Assembly: GCA_024234855.1 (NCBI GenBank)
Contig: JACKNN010000001.1
Span: forward strand, 992,001 to 1,056,000
From: Pseudomonadales bacterium
GTDB taxonomy: Bacteria; Pseudomonadota; Gammaproteobacteria; Pseudomonadales; Halieaceae
Direction: 5' to 3'
Length of the DNA: 64,000 bases
Shown here: in pieces, positions 36,723 through 46,756 of the stretch
Position numbering within the stretch: position 1 is the stretch's first letter
How the letters are laid out: each line of letters opens with the position of its first letter
Program-made: the position numbers and the translations under genes
The notes under the pieces: model-generated
The model's input: only the letters and a program-made list of their open reading frames with translations
Databases searched by the model: none
Told to the model about the DNA's origin: nothing

Positions 36723-39313
36723 CAGTTCGCCCCGCCGAAGTTCGCGACCAGCGATTGCTGGACATCGGTTCGGTGATCGAAATGTTTGTCGCTGATCAGG
36801 GTATTGAAATCCAGCAGCAGCTGGTCGAGCTCTTTCAGCAGCATGTCCATGGCCGGGCGCTTGCCGTCGGTGATTTCAAGTACCTGCGGCAGGCGCGCCA
36901 GTTTCAGACGGCTCACGGCTGCCAGCAGGGCGCGCTCTTCTTCTTCGAGCGCGCTGTTGCCGGTGATCATCCCGGGTAATTCGGTCAGGTGCTGCTGCAG
37001 GCGCTCGAGCTGAAACAGCAGTGAGCGGGGGTTGCTGGGGTCGAGCATGACCAGGTCCAGGGCCAGTTCTATGCCGGCGCGCTGGCGGCTCCGGCGACGG
37101 TAGGTGATGACGACGTCCATGGTGGTCAGCAGCGCCATCAGCAGGGTCGACCTGTCGGCTTCCCCGGCAACCGGTGTGGTCAGGATACCGAGCGTCGTGA
37201 TGATTTGCTCTGCCCGCTCTACCCGCTTCCCCAGTTCCATGAAGCGCCAGCCCACACTGCGCACCATACTTTCCTGCATCAGGCCCGACAGCGCGACCAG
37301 CCCGGTGACGAGGGGGTCCAGTGCCTCTTCGGGTGCCGATGCAAGGCCGCCCGCCAGGGCGGCCTCCAGTCCGTCGAGTTCGTCGTGCAGGTCATTGATA
37401 ACGCGCAGGGTGTCGGTCGAGAGCAGCTCTTTTGACTCCTCCGCGCTGGCGAGCATGGAGTTGAGGGTGGACTTGACGCTGCCGACCCGGCCGCTGTCCT
37501 GGATGACCAGCAATAATTCCTGATCGGGGCTGGCCAGCAGGGCATCCGGGGCATTCAGGAAGCCCGGCTGGGTGCCGGTGACCTTGGTGACGGCCTGGAG
37601 CAGGATGCGCCTCGCCTCGATGGTAATCGGTTCTTCGCCGTTGAGCAGCACGAACACGGTGCGCAGCAGCCGCAGGCCTGCCTCCGCTCGCTCGGCGTAG
37701 CGTCCCATCCAGTACAGGTTTTCCACCACCCGACTGGGCAGGCTGATCTGGCCGGTGTCCATGTCCCCGCGCAGGGCATCCGGCGTCGCCTCGCTCTGGA
37801 TGAAGCGCTCGGGCTCGGTCGCGGTTACCCAGGTGTCCTTGCTGGGACTGCCGGACTGCATGCTGATCACACGACCGCCGGGTTCATTGCCGATTCGCGT
37901 CATGCCGCCGGGCATGACCATGTAGGAGCTGTCGGTGGCCACCGAATAGGTACGCAAAATGGCCGGTCGGGGTTGTAAGGACCCGTTGGTGAAGGTCGGC
38001 AGATGGGTTTTTTCGACGCGGTCCTGGCCGACAAACTGGGAGGGGTTTTTCTTGATGCTGGCCAGCAGCGCGGCCTGTTGCTCCGCGCTCAGGTCGCCGC
38101 CCCAGACACTGACCAGGCCGCTGCCGCGGTAGACGGGTTTGATTATCAGCTGCTGGATATTGGCGGTCACGAACTGCAGGTCGCTGGCGTCGCCGCACCA
38201 GTAGGTTTTTACCGAGGCCAGGCGCGGCTCGCGGCCCAGCAGGCTCCTGCTGATTTCCGGCAGGTATTTGAGCAGGATGGGGTTTTCCAGCACGCCGGAC
38301 CCCAGTGGGTTCACCACTACCACGCGGCCGTTGCGTATGACTTCCAGCAGGCCCGGCACGCCCCTGCGGGAGTCGCTGCGTAATTCCACCGGATCGCACA
38401 GCAGGTCGTCGACCCGGCGCAGGAGCACATCGACCCGGGTCAGCCCGTCCAGTGACTTCATCCACAGGAAACCGTTGCGCACCACCAGGTCGCCGCTTTG
38501 TACCAGCGGCAGACCCAGGTAATTAGCCAGGTAGGCGTACTCGAAGCGACTTTCGTCCTGGCCGCCGTGGGTGAGCAGGGCGATGCAGGGCAGGTCGTCG
38601 GTGGGGGACAGGGAGGTCAGCTTCAGGCGCAGCCGCTGGTAGAAACTGGCGATGCGATGGACATGGCTTTCGCGGTAGATGCTGGGGAACACCCGCGACA
38701 TCACCGTGCGGTTTTCCAGTACGTATCCCGCCCCGCTGGGGGCCTGGGTGCGATCAGACAGCACGCACATGGTGCCGTCGGCGCGGCGCACCATGTCAAC
38801 CGCGTGCAAAATCAATTCGTGCTCACCCGGCAGCTGTATGCCCTGGCAGGCGCGCAGGAAGCCGCTGTGGGAGAACAGGGCTTCCGGCGGCAGCGCGCCG
38901 TGGCGCAGCAGTGTGCGCGGGCCATAGAAATCGCGCAGTATCAGGTTGAACAGTTCCGCCCGTTCCAGCAGGCCCGCCTCGATCCGGGCCCAGTCCTCGC
39001 TGCCAATGATGTAGGGCACTGCGTCCAGTTCCCAGGCGTTGCCCGGACTGTCGTCCTGGCCATAGAGGTTATAGGTGGCGCCGTCATCCCGCAGGATGCG
39101 CCGGATCTTCTCCTCCCGCTCCGTCAGCAACCGGGGGCCGAGGTCCTGCAGGCTGTTGAGCAGGTAGCTCCACTGCGGTTTGATACTGCCGTCGGCGGCA
39201 TGGACATCGTCCACTGTGCCGGCGGGCACCTGGTAGGCTGCCGGCGCGGGGATACCGGGCTGGCCCTGGTTCTGGCCCTGGCTCAGGACTGGTGACGGGC
39301 TGGGATGTGACAC
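36722..39313 (-). CDS. fused circularly permuted ATP-grasp and alpha-E protein
   Basis: 863 aa two-domain fusion. Residues about 25-510 form a circularly permuted ATP-grasp ligase (DUF404/DUF407 group: YNLYGQDDSPGNAWELDAVP, YLANYLGLPLVQSGDLVVR, the IKPVYRGSGLVSVWGG nucleotide segment). Residues about 525-863 form a helical alpha-E (DUF403) domain beginning LPSRVVENLYWMGRYAERAE. The same two domains occur as separate proteins 4.5 kb upstream in this locus. ATP-grasp members would ligate an amino acid or peptide; alpha-E function is unknown. It overlaps the transglutaminase gene by one base and is presumably co-transcribed with it. Confidence 0.88.
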   Translation of the reverse strand: MSHPSPSPVLSQGQNQGQPGIPAPAAYQVPAGTVDDVHAADGSIKPQWSYLLNSLQDLGPRLLTEREEKIRRILRDDGATYNLYGQDDSPGNAWELDAVPYIIGSEDWARIEAGLLERAELFNLILRDFYGPRTLLRHGALPPEALFSHSGFLRACQGIQLPGEHELILHAVDMVRRADGTMCVLSDRTQAPSGAGYVLENRTVMSRVFPSIYRESHVHRIASFYQRLRLKLTSLSPTDDLPCIALLTHGGQDESRFEYAYLANYLGLPLVQSGDLVVRNGFLWMKSLDGLTRVDVLLRRVDDLLCDPVELRSDSRRGVPGLLEVIRNGRVVVVNPLGSGVLENPILLKYLPEISRSLLGREPRLASVKTYWCGDASDLQFVTANIQQLIIKPVYRGSGLVSVWGGDLSAEQQAALLASIKKNPSQFVGQDRVEKTHLPTFTNGSLQPRPAILRTYSVATDSSYMVMPGGMTRIGNEPGGRVISMQSGSPSKDTWVTATEPERFIQSEATPDALRGDMDTGQISLPSRVVENLYWMGRYAERAEAGLRLLRTVFVLLNGEEPITIEARRILLQAVTKVTGTQPGFLNAPDALLASPDQELLLVIQDSGRVGSVKSTLNSMLASAEESKELLSTDTLRVINDLHDELDGLEAALAGGLASAPEEALDPLVTGLVALSGLMQESMVRSVGWRFMELGKRVERAEQIITTLGILTTPVAGEADRSTLLMALLTTMDVVITYRRRSRQRAGIELALDLVMLDPSNPRSLLFQLERLQQHLTELPGMITGNSALEEEERALLAAVSRLKLARLPQVLEITDGKRPAMDMLLKELDQLLLDFNTLISDKHFDHRTDVQQSLVANFGGAN

Positions 39314-39440
39314 TCGGATTTCCTGTTGCGACGTGGATGGCGTTGGGGCCCCGCAGGGCCTTGCCTCCTATAAGGAGCGCCAGTATATACGCATTACCGG
39401 GCCCGCAACCATTATTCCGGGCCGACCGACCGGTGGCACA

Positions 39441-42400
39441 CTAGCGTCGCCGCGGGCTGCGCATATCAAGGATATAGGGATACTCTCCCGGTGACTCCTC
39501 GGGCGGGGGCTCCATCGGCCTGGGTGCCCCCTGGTTGGGGAAGAACTCGCGCAGCGCATTGACCTCTGGCTGGGGCCGGAAGGGTCCCTGGCTGTGGCTG
39601 ACGATTTCAAAGCGGTTGATCCGCCGGGATTCCGCTTCCAGCGAGTTGACAGGGAAGGTGTCGTAGCTGCGCCCGCCCGGGTGCGACACGTGGTAGCTGC
39701 AGCCGCCAATGGAGCGGCCGTTCCAGGTATCGATGAGGTCAAATACCAGGGGCACATGCACGCCGATCAAGGGGTGCAGGGCCGAGGGTGGCTGCCACGC
39801 CCGGTAACGCACACCCCCCACGTATTCGCCGTGGCGGCCGGTAGTGCGCATGGGCACCCGGCGACCGTTGCAGGACAGGACGTAGCGGCCCTCGGTGAGT
39901 CCGGTCGCCTTCAGTTGCAGGCGCTCCACCGAGGAGTCGACATAGCGCGAGGTGCCAAAACTGGTGGTTTCCTCCCCCAGCACATGCCAGGGCTCGACGG
40001 CCCAGCGCAGCTCCAGCTCGATATCGTCGAGCTGTACCCGGCCGTAGTGGGGAAAGCGGAACTCCTCGAAGGCCGCCAGCCAGTCAAGGTCGAAGGGGTA
40101 GCCGTGGGCCTGCAGGTCCTCCACCACGAACTTCATGTCCTGCCAGATGTAGTGCGGCAACATAAAGCGATCGTGCAACTCGGTGCCCCAGCGTACCAGG
40201 GGTTTGTGGTAGGGGTTTTTCCAGAAGCGCGCCACCAGGGCGCGCAGCAGCAGGGCCTGCACCAGCGCCATGCGGCTGTGGGGCGGCATTTCAAAGCCCC
40301 GGAATTCGAGAATGCCCAGGCGACCGGTGGCGCTGTTGGGGGAGTACAGTTTGTCGATGCAGAATTCCGCGCGATGGGTGTTGCCGGTGACATCGATCAG
40401 CAGGTTGCGCAGCAGCCGGTCCACCAGCCAGGGTTGCGGCACCTCGCCGTCTGACATCTGGGAAAAGGCCACCTCCAGCTCGTACAGCATCTCGTCCCGG
40501 CCCTCGTCCACCCGCGGCGCCTGGCTGGTGGGGCCGATGAACATGCCCGAGAACAGGTAGGACAGGCTGGGATGATGCTGCCAGAAGGTAATCAGGCTGC
40601 GCAGCAGGTCGGGCCGGCGCAGCAGCGGGCTGTCCGCCGGGGTCGCGCCGCCCAGGGTGATGTGATTGCCGCCGCCGGTGCCAGTGTGGCGGCCATCGAG
40701 CATGAATTTCTCGGTGGACAGGCGCGACAGCCTGGCCTCCTCGTACAGCGCGGTGGTGGTTGCCACCAGGCCTTCCCAGTTGGTGGACGGGTGGACATTG
40801 ACCTCGATCACGCCGGGATCGGGCGTGACCAGCAGCTTCTGCAGGCGCGGGTCCCGCGGCGGTTCGTAACCCTCAATAATAAGCGGCACTTTCAGCGCGG
40901 CCGCGGTGTCCTCTATCGCCGCTACCAGCTCGACGTAGTCTTCCAGATACTCCAGCGGTGGGATAAAGGCGTGCAGGCGACCGCCGCGGACCTCCAGGCA
41001 CAGGGCCGTGCGCACAACAGCCTCGTAGTCATCGGGGTCCGGCAGCACGTCTTCCGGGGTTTCGCCGCCACTGCCAAACTGCATGTCAGCACGCTTGACC
41101 AACTCATCCCGGGGCTCAAAGGGATCGCGTTGGGGGGTGACGCTGTCGGCCTTCCTGGCGCGGGCAGGCAGGTCGTTGAGCGGCAGCCGCAGTCCCATCG
41201 GGGAGTCGCCGGGGATCAGCGTGATGCGCTCGCGCTTCATCGGCCACAGGCTGCTGTGCCAGTTTTTGCCGCCCTCCGCCACCGGCCAGCCGGTGCTGCG
41301 GCTCAGGGGTATCACCACTCCCGAGGGCACGTCGAAGCCGCGTTCTATCAGTCGCGCGAGCCGCCTGCGGTCCAGGCTTCCCTTGAGCTTCTGCGCCAGA
41401 ATGTCGAGGTTCTTCGGCAGGTTCTGCTCCTGCATCAGGTAGTACAGGCCGTCCTCGAAAGCGGGCTGGCAGCACTTGCGCGGTAGCTGTAACAGGTCGC
41501 ACAGGCGCCGGCCAAACAGTGCGGCAGTTTTGACGTCGTGACCGTAGTCCTTGTCGACCCGGGCCAGCAGGGCGGGATTTTTCCACAGGGGCTCACCATC
41601 CTTGCGCCAGAACACGCCGAGCGCCCAGCGCGGTACTTCCTCGCCGGGATACCACTTGCCCTGGCCGTAGTGCAGCAGGCCCTGGGGGGCAAACCGGTCG
41701 CGCAGGCGCAGCAGCAGGGTCTTTGCCAGGCTGAGCTTGTCATCCCCCAGGGCATCGGTATTCCACTGGGCCGACTCCATGTCATCGATGGAGACGAAGG
41801 TGGGCTCGCCGCCCATGGTCAGGCGCACATCGTTATGGTCGAACTCGCGGTCCACCGCTTTGCCCAGCGCCAGTATGTGCTGCCACTGCTCCTCGCTGTA
41901 GGGCTTGGTTACACGCGGGTCTTCGAGGATGCGTTCGACGGTGTTGCTGAAATCAAATTCCACCTCGCACTTGTCGGTGGCGCCGACAATAGGCGCTGCC
42001 GACACCGGGTTGGGTGTGCAGGCCAGGGGAATATGGCCCTCGCTGGCGAACAGGCCGGAGGTCGGGTCGAGCCCCACCCATCCCGCGCCCGGCAGGAATA
42101 CCTCGCACCAGGCGTGCAGGTCGGTGAAATCCTCGGCGGCGCCGGAAGGCCCGTCCAGGGACTTCTCATCCGGCTTGAGCTGCACCAGGTAACCCGAGGA
42201 GAAGCGTGCCGCGAGCCCCAGGTGCCGCAGCAACTGGACCAGCAGCCAGGCGGAGTCCCGGCAGGAGCCTTTGGCCTGTTCCAGGGTTTCTTCCGGCGTC
42301 TGGATGCCGGGTTCCAGCCGCACCAGGTATTCGATGGCCCGCTGCACCTGCTGGTTGATATCCACCAGGAAATCGTTGATCGCGCGCTTTTCGACGTTCA

Positions 42401-42800
42401 CCCCGGCCAGGAACTGGTCGAACTTCGGACCGCACTCCAGGGTCTCGAGGTAGGGTTGCAGTTCACCCTTGAGTTGCTCGGTGTACTTGAAGGGAAACTT
42501 CTCGGCGTACTCCTCCACGAAAAAATCGAAGGGGTTGATGGTGGTCATGTCGGCGAGGACTTCGACATCCACCTCGAACTCGGTGCATTTCTCGGGAAAG
42601 ACCAGCCGCGCCAGGTAGTTGCCGAAGGCATCCTGCTGCCAGTTGATGAAATGCTCCCGCGGCGTGATCTTCAGGCTGTAGGCGTGTATCGGGGTACGCG
42701 AGTGGGGCGCCGGGCGCAGGCGCACCGTGTGGGGCGACAGGTTTACCGGCCGGTCAAACTTGTACGACGTGCGATGGTTGATCGCGACACGAATAGTCAT
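39441..42800 (-). CDS. large transglutaminase-like DUF2126 protein
   Basis: 1119 aa. The N-terminal 300 residues are a transglutaminase module: the Bact_transglu_N strand VAINHRTSYKFDRPVNLSPH, catalytic Cys in AKGSCRDSAWLLVQLL near residue 176, His in FTDLHAWCEVFLPGAGWVGLDP near residue 230. The remaining 800 or so are the DUF2126 region, with conserved HTGTGGGNHITLGGATP and EFRGFEMPPHSRMALVQALLLRAL motifs that resemble the glutamine-synthetase/amidoligase-like fold described for this family. It lies 41 bp after the alpha-E gene on the same strand. A small-molecule or peptide ligase/hydrolase pairing is suspected. Confidence 0.87.
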   Translation of the reverse strand: MTIRVAINHRTSYKFDRPVNLSPHTVRLRPAPHSRTPIHAYSLKITPREHFINWQQDAFGNYLARLVFPEKCTEFEVDVEVLADMTTINPFDFFVEEYAEKFPFKYTEQLKGELQPYLETLECGPKFDQFLAGVNVEKRAINDFLVDINQQVQRAIEYLVRLEPGIQTPEETLEQAKGSCRDSAWLLVQLLRHLGLAARFSSGYLVQLKPDEKSLDGPSGAAEDFTDLHAWCEVFLPGAGWVGLDPTSGLFASEGHIPLACTPNPVSAAPIVGATDKCEVEFDFSNTVERILEDPRVTKPYSEEQWQHILALGKAVDREFDHNDVRLTMGGEPTFVSIDDMESAQWNTDALGDDKLSLAKTLLLRLRDRFAPQGLLHYGQGKWYPGEEVPRWALGVFWRKDGEPLWKNPALLARVDKDYGHDVKTAALFGRRLCDLLQLPRKCCQPAFEDGLYYLMQEQNLPKNLDILAQKLKGSLDRRRLARLIERGFDVPSGVVIPLSRSTGWPVAEGGKNWHSSLWPMKRERITLIPGDSPMGLRLPLNDLPARARKADSVTPQRDPFEPRDELVKRADMQFGSGGETPEDVLPDPDDYEAVVRTALCLEVRGGRLHAFIPPLEYLEDYVELVAAIEDTAAALKVPLIIEGYEPPRDPRLQKLLVTPDPGVIEVNVHPSTNWEGLVATTTALYEEARLSRLSTEKFMLDGRHTGTGGGNHITLGGATPADSPLLRRPDLLRSLITFWQHHPSLSYLFSGMFIGPTSQAPRVDEGRDEMLYELEVAFSQMSDGEVPQPWLVDRLLRNLLIDVTGNTHRAEFCIDKLYSPNSATGRLGILEFRGFEMPPHSRMALVQALLLRALVARFWKNPYHKPLVRWGTELHDRFMLPHYIWQDMKFVVEDLQAHGYPFDLDWLAAFEEFRFPHYGRVQLDDIELELRWAVEPWHVLGEETTSFGTSRYVDSSVERLQLKATGLTEGRYVLSCNGRRVPMRTTGRHGEYVGGVRYRAWQPPSALHPLIGVHVPLVFDLIDTWNGRSIGGCSYHVSHPGGRSYDTFPVNSLEAESRRINRFEIVSHSQGPFRPQPEVNALREFFPNQGAPRPMEPPPEESPGEYPYILDMRSPRRR

Positions 42801-42841
42801 TATTACTTACCGCCTCTGGCCCTTCGGGCTCCGGGAATGCG

Positions 42842-43780
42842 TCAGGCCCTGCCGGGCGTAAACCAGGTGGATGTGATCTCGCTGCCCAGTGTGTTCAACT
42901 CCAGCTGGAACCGGTCTATGAAGTTGTGCAGTTGCTCCCGCTCGGCCGTATCCGCAGTGAAGCGCGACAGGCTGCGACGGGAGCGATCCAGCACCTTCAG
43001 CGCTGCCTCGTGGTTTTTAAGCGGCACCAGTTCGCGGCGGATGCCGTCGAGGCAAAACCTGACCGAGCGCGGCAGTGAGCGCTCACGGAACACGAATTCT
43101 ACCACGGCATCGGCCTCGACAAGGGGGCCGATGGTTCTGCGGTAGGTGCCCATGGCCGAGAGCGACTGCAGCAGGCAGGCCCAGATCAGCGGATCCACGG
43201 CCTTGTTGAGCCTTTCGTGACCGAGCATTGCCCCGGCCCCGACATCGATGACCCGTGTGGTCATATCCGCCCGCTCCAGCAGGGCGCCCAGCTTGATAAA
43301 ACGGTAGGCGTGGTCGCGACACAGGGTCGTCATCAGCAGGCCGTTGATCATCTGGCAGCGGGTGATGACCTGTTCCAGGAAGTGGTGGCGGTTGCGCCGG
43401 CCCACGGATAGGGCGGCATTCTCCTGGGAAAACAGGTACAACTCGTTCACGTGCTCCCAGACCTCCTCCGGCAATACGTCCCGGGTGGTGCGCACGTTTT
43501 CCCGGGCCGCCTTGACGCAGAAGTGGACGCTGCCGGGGTTCTCCTCCTCCGCTATGAGGAATTTCAGCACGTTCTGCTCGTTGTAGGCTCGGTGGTTTTC
43601 CCGGAAGAACGGTTCCGCATCCAGGATGTGTACCAGAATGTCCCAACCCGGCTCAGAGCCGGCGGGAATGTCCATGATCAGGTGGGTATAGGCCTGGGTC
43701 AGCCTGGCGGTATCCTCGGCCCGCTCCAGGTAGCGGGCCATCCAGTACAGCCGTTCGGCGACGCGGGAAAGCATGATCAT
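42842..43780 (-). CDS. alpha-E domain protein (DUF403), stand-alone
   Basis: 312 aa all-helical protein starting MIMLSRVAERLYWMARYLERAED, nearly the same opening as the fused alpha-E domain at 36722-39313. No catalytic motif is recognised. Its ATG overlaps the stop of the ATP-grasp gene before it (TGATG), so the two polypeptides are probably made in equal amounts and work as a complex. A longer reading frame extends upstream to 44167, but that part is inside the ATP-grasp gene in another frame. Confidence 0.88.
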   Translation of the reverse strand: MIMLSRVAERLYWMARYLERAEDTARLTQAYTHLIMDIPAGSEPGWDILVHILDAEPFFRENHRAYNEQNVLKFLIAEEENPGSVHFCVKAARENVRTTRDVLPEEVWEHVNELYLFSQENAALSVGRRNRHHFLEQVITRCQMINGLLMTTLCRDHAYRFIKLGALLERADMTTRVIDVGAGAMLGHERLNKAVDPLIWACLLQSLSAMGTYRRTIGPLVEADAVVEFVFRERSLPRSVRFCLDGIRRELVPLKNHEAALKVLDRSRRSLSRFTADTAEREQLHNFIDRFQLELNTLGSEITSTWFTPGRA

Positions 43781-45237
43781 CAGCCGTTGTCCTCCACGAT
43801 CCAGGTGTCCTTGCTGCCGCCGCCCTGGGACGAGTTGACCACCAGCGAACCCTTGACCAGCGCCACCCGGGTCAGGCCGCCCGGCGTGACCCAGGTATCT
43901 CTGCCCTGCAGGATAAAGGGTCGCAGATCCAGGTGCCGGGGTTCCACGGTATCGTCTATGTAGGTCGGTGCGGTCGACAGGCTGAGGGTGGGCTGGGCAA
44001 TGTAATTGCGCGGGTTGGCCTCGATCAATCGCGCGAACTCGGCGCGTTTGGCCCTGGTGGCATGGGGCCCCACCATCAGGCCATAGCCGCCGGACTCGTT
44101 GGCGGGTTTGACCACCAGCTTGTCGAGGTTGGCCAGCACATAATCCCGGTCTGGCTGGTTCATGCACAGGTAGGTCTTGACCGAGGCCAGGCTGGGCTTC
44201 TCGTTCAGGTAATAGCGAATCATTTCCGGCACGAAGGCGTAGACCACCTTGTCGTCTGCCACGCCGCTGCCGGGCGCGTTGGCGATGGCCACGTTGCCCT
44301 TTTTCCAGGCACGCATGATGCCGGGTACGCCCAGGGTAGAGTCCTCCCGGAACGACTCCGGGTCGAGGAAATCGTCGTCGATACGGCGATAGATGACGTC
44401 CACCCGGGCCGGGCCGTCCACCGTGCTCATATAGACACAGTCATCCGAGTCGACGAACAGGTCCGAGCCCTCCACCAGCTCGGCGCCCATGCCCTGGGCC
44501 AGGTAGGCATGCTCAAAGTAGGCGGAATTGAAAATGCCGGGCGTCAGTACCGCGATGCAGGGTCGGCGCAGCGCCCGCGGCGAGAGCGAGGCGAGGGTGC
44601 TGTACAGCTGCGAGGGGTAGTCATCGACCGGCAGGATACTGTAGTTCTCAAACAGCTCGGGTAAAACCCGCTTGGTAATCTCCCGGTTTTCCAACATGTA
44701 GGACACCCCGGAGGGCACCCGCAGGTTGTCTTCGAGAACATAGAACTTGCCGTCCCGGTCGCGCACCAAATCGGTGCCGCAGATGTGGGCCCATGTGCCA
44801 AATCGGGGCGACACCCCCGCGCACTGGGGTTTGTAGTTGCCGGAATCGAGCACGATATCGGCGGGCAGCAGGCCATCCGCGAGTATCCGCTGCCTGTTGT
44901 ATATATCGTCGATGAAACAGTTCAATGCGCGACTGCGCTGCGCCAGCCCGTGGCTGACCTTCTGCCATTCTTTAGCGGGGATGATGCGCGGGATAATGTC
45001 GAAGGGCCAGGCCCGGTCTATGTTCTTGCCCTCGCTGTAAATGGTGAAGGAGATACCCATCTCGCGGATCGCCAGTTCGGCGGCGCCCCGGCGGGCGGCC
45101 ATATCCTCGCTGGACAGTTCCTGCAGCAGTTTGACTGCCTGCCGGGCCGCCTGGCGCGGGCCGCCGGTGTCTGTGATCAACTCGTCGTAAAAGTCGCCGG
45201 CCTTGCTGCCGTTGTATGTTTTCCAGTTATTGTTCAT
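43780..45237 (-). CDS. circularly permuted ATP-grasp protein, stand-alone
   Basis: 485 aa. ATP-grasp features include FIDDIYNRQRIL, the DLVRDRDGKFYVLEDNLRVPSG segment near residue 150, AELVEGSDLFVD and the KPANESGGYGLMVGP nucleotide-binding loop near residue 385, followed by a YIAQPTLSLS segment. It is predicted to activate a carboxylate as acyl phosphate for amide ligation. ATG 45237 follows a GGGGGCAA tract; a 15-residue extension is possible but unlikely. First gene of the 9.4-kb leftward transglutaminase/ATP-grasp/alpha-E locus, divergent from glyA. Confidence 0.88.
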   Translation of the reverse strand: MNNNWKTYNGSKAGDFYDELITDTGGPRQAARQAVKLLQELSSEDMAARRGAAELAIREMGISFTIYSEGKNIDRAWPFDIIPRIIPAKEWQKVSHGLAQRSRALNCFIDDIYNRQRILADGLLPADIVLDSGNYKPQCAGVSPRFGTWAHICGTDLVRDRDGKFYVLEDNLRVPSGVSYMLENREITKRVLPELFENYSILPVDDYPSQLYSTLASLSPRALRRPCIAVLTPGIFNSAYFEHAYLAQGMGAELVEGSDLFVDSDDCVYMSTVDGPARVDVIYRRIDDDFLDPESFREDSTLGVPGIMRAWKKGNVAIANAPGSGVADDKVVYAFVPEMIRYYLNEKPSLASVKTYLCMNQPDRDYVLANLDKLVVKPANESGGYGLMVGPHATRAKRAEFARLIEANPRNYIAQPTLSLSTAPTYIDDTVEPRHLDLRPFILQGRDTWVTPGGLTRVALVKGSLVVNSSQGGGSKDTWIVEDNG

Positions 45238-45367
45238 TTGCCCCCGCAGCCCGCCTGGAGAATCGACAACCTGAGTATGCAATCACCGGGCCAATATGAA
45301 GCAACCGCGATCAGGGTGCCACGGACGCCCGTTGCCTGCAATGACCGCTCGCTCGCGCCGAATGCCC

Positions 45368-45396
45368 TTATCTGGGCGGGATCTTTGGGGTAGAAT
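45368..45396 (+). promoter_or_regulatory. putative sigma-70 promoter of glyA
   Basis: TTATCT (45368-45373) and TAGAAT (45391-45396) with a 17-bp spacer, followed by a GC-rich discriminator (GCGCGCC), 59 bp upstream of the glyA ATG. A GC-rich discriminator is usual in stringently controlled promoters. Confidence 0.5.
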
Positions 45397-45454
45397 GCGC
45401 GCCTTTCAATTCGGGGTGAGCCCAGAAGCCCCGCCAACCTGCCAGGGGAACACC

Positions 45455-46720
45455 ATGTTCGACAAAAACATGAGCATCGAGGGATTCGACGACGAGATAT
45501 TCTCGGCCATCGCGGAAGAGGAGCGTCGCCAGGAGGAGCATATCGAGCTGATTGCCTCTGAAAACTACGCCAGCCCGCGCGTGCTGGCGGCCCAGGGAAC
45601 CTCGCTGACCAATAAATACGCCGAGGGCTACCCCGGCAAGCGCTATTACGGCGGCTGTGAATACGTCGACAAGGCCGAGACCCTGGCCATTGAGCGGGCC
45701 AAGGCCTTGTTCGGCGCGGCCTATGCCAACGTGCAGCCTCATTCCGGCTCCCAGGCGAACTCGGCGGTCTACCAGGCCCTCTGCCTCCCCGGCGATACTG
45801 TGCTCGGTATGAGCCTGGCGGACGGCGGCCATCTCACCCACGGCGCCAGTGTCAATTTTTCCGGCAAGATGTATCACGCGGTGCAATATGGCCTGAACAG
45901 CGCTACCGGCGAGGTGGACTACGACCAGGTGGAAGCGCTGGCCCTGGAGCACAAGCCGAAGATGATTATCGCCGGGTTTTCGGCCTATTCGCGGGTGATG
46001 GACTGGGCCCGTTTCCGCGCCATCGCCGATAAGGTCGGCGCCTATCTGATGGTCGATATGGCCCACGTGGCAGGCCTGGTGGCCGCCGGTGTCTACCCCA
46101 ACCCCGTCCCCTTTGCCGACGTGGTGACCTCAACGACCCACAAAACCCTGCGCGGCCCCCGCGGCGGCCTTATCCTGGCCAGGGCCAACGAGGGACTGGA
46201 GAAGAAATTCAACTCGGCGGTCTTCCCCGGCGGCCAGGGCGGCCCGCTGATGCACGTCATCGCCGCCAAGGCGGTGAGTTTCAAGGAAGCGGCGAGCCCG
46301 GAATTTGTGAGTTACCAGAAGCAGGTGGTCGCCAACGCCAGGGCAATGGCGGCGACCTTTATCGCCCGCGGCCACAAGATCGTCTCCGGCGGCACGGATA
46401 ACCACCTTATGCTGGTGGACCTGATCGGCAAGGACTATACCGGCAAGGATGCGGACGCGGCCCTGGGCGAGGCCTATATCACCGTAAACAAGAATTCCGT
46501 GCCCAACGATCCCCGCTCACCGTTTGTGACCTCCGGCCTGCGGGTGGGTACCCCTGCCATCACCACCCGTGGTTTTGGCGAGGCCGAAACGGTCGCGCTC
46601 ACCGGCTGGATCTGCGACGTGCTCGAATCGCTGGAAAATGGCAGCTCCGCCCGGGTGACAGCCGCGGTCAAGGCAAAAGTGCTGGAGATCTGCGCCCGTT
46701 TCCCGGTTTACCGCGATTAA
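45455..46720 (+). CDS. glyA: serine hydroxymethyltransferase
   Basis: 421 aa PLP enzyme interconverting serine and glycine with tetrahydrofolate, the main source of one-carbon units. Seen: [42 protein letters not shown], the [11 protein letters not shown] substrate segment, [17 protein letters not shown] and the PLP lysine in [16 protein letters not shown] near residue 229. The ATG at 45455 follows AGGGGAACACC. It converges on the fnr gene; a 6-bp GGGTCG/CGACCC hairpin without T-run lies just after the stop (46721-46735). Confidence 0.98.
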   Translation: MFDKNMSIEGFDDEIFSAIAEEERRQEEHIELIASENYASPRVLAAQGTSLTNKYAEGYPGKRYYGGCEYVDKAETLAIERAKALFGAAYANVQPHSGSQANSAVYQALCLPGDTVLGMSLADGGHLTHGASVNFSGKMYHAVQYGLNSATGEVDYDQVEALALEHKPKMIIAGFSAYSRVMDWARFRAIADKVGAYLMVDMAHVAGLVAAGVYPNPVPFADVVTSTTHKTLRGPRGGLILARANEGLEKKFNSAVFPGGQGGPLMHVIAAKAVSFKEAASPEFVSYQKQVVANARAMAATFIARGHKIVSGGTDNHLMLVDLIGKDYTGKDADAALGEAYITVNKNSVPNDPRSPFVTSGLRVGTPAITTRGFGEAETVALTGWICDVLESLENGSSARVTAAVKAKVLEICARFPVYRD

Positions 46721-46756
46721 GGGTCGGGGCGACCCGCAGACAGTCCGCCCGCGGCC

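Noticed and set aside
40572..43145. long rightward frames opposite the DUF2126 and alpha-E genes
   Set aside because: Shadow frames of strongly supported genes; composition is biased and no domain is visible.
42842..44167. 441-codon reading of the alpha-E gene
   Set aside because: The first 129 codons lie within the ATP-grasp gene in another frame; the ATG at 43780 overlapping its stop gives the family-typical start.
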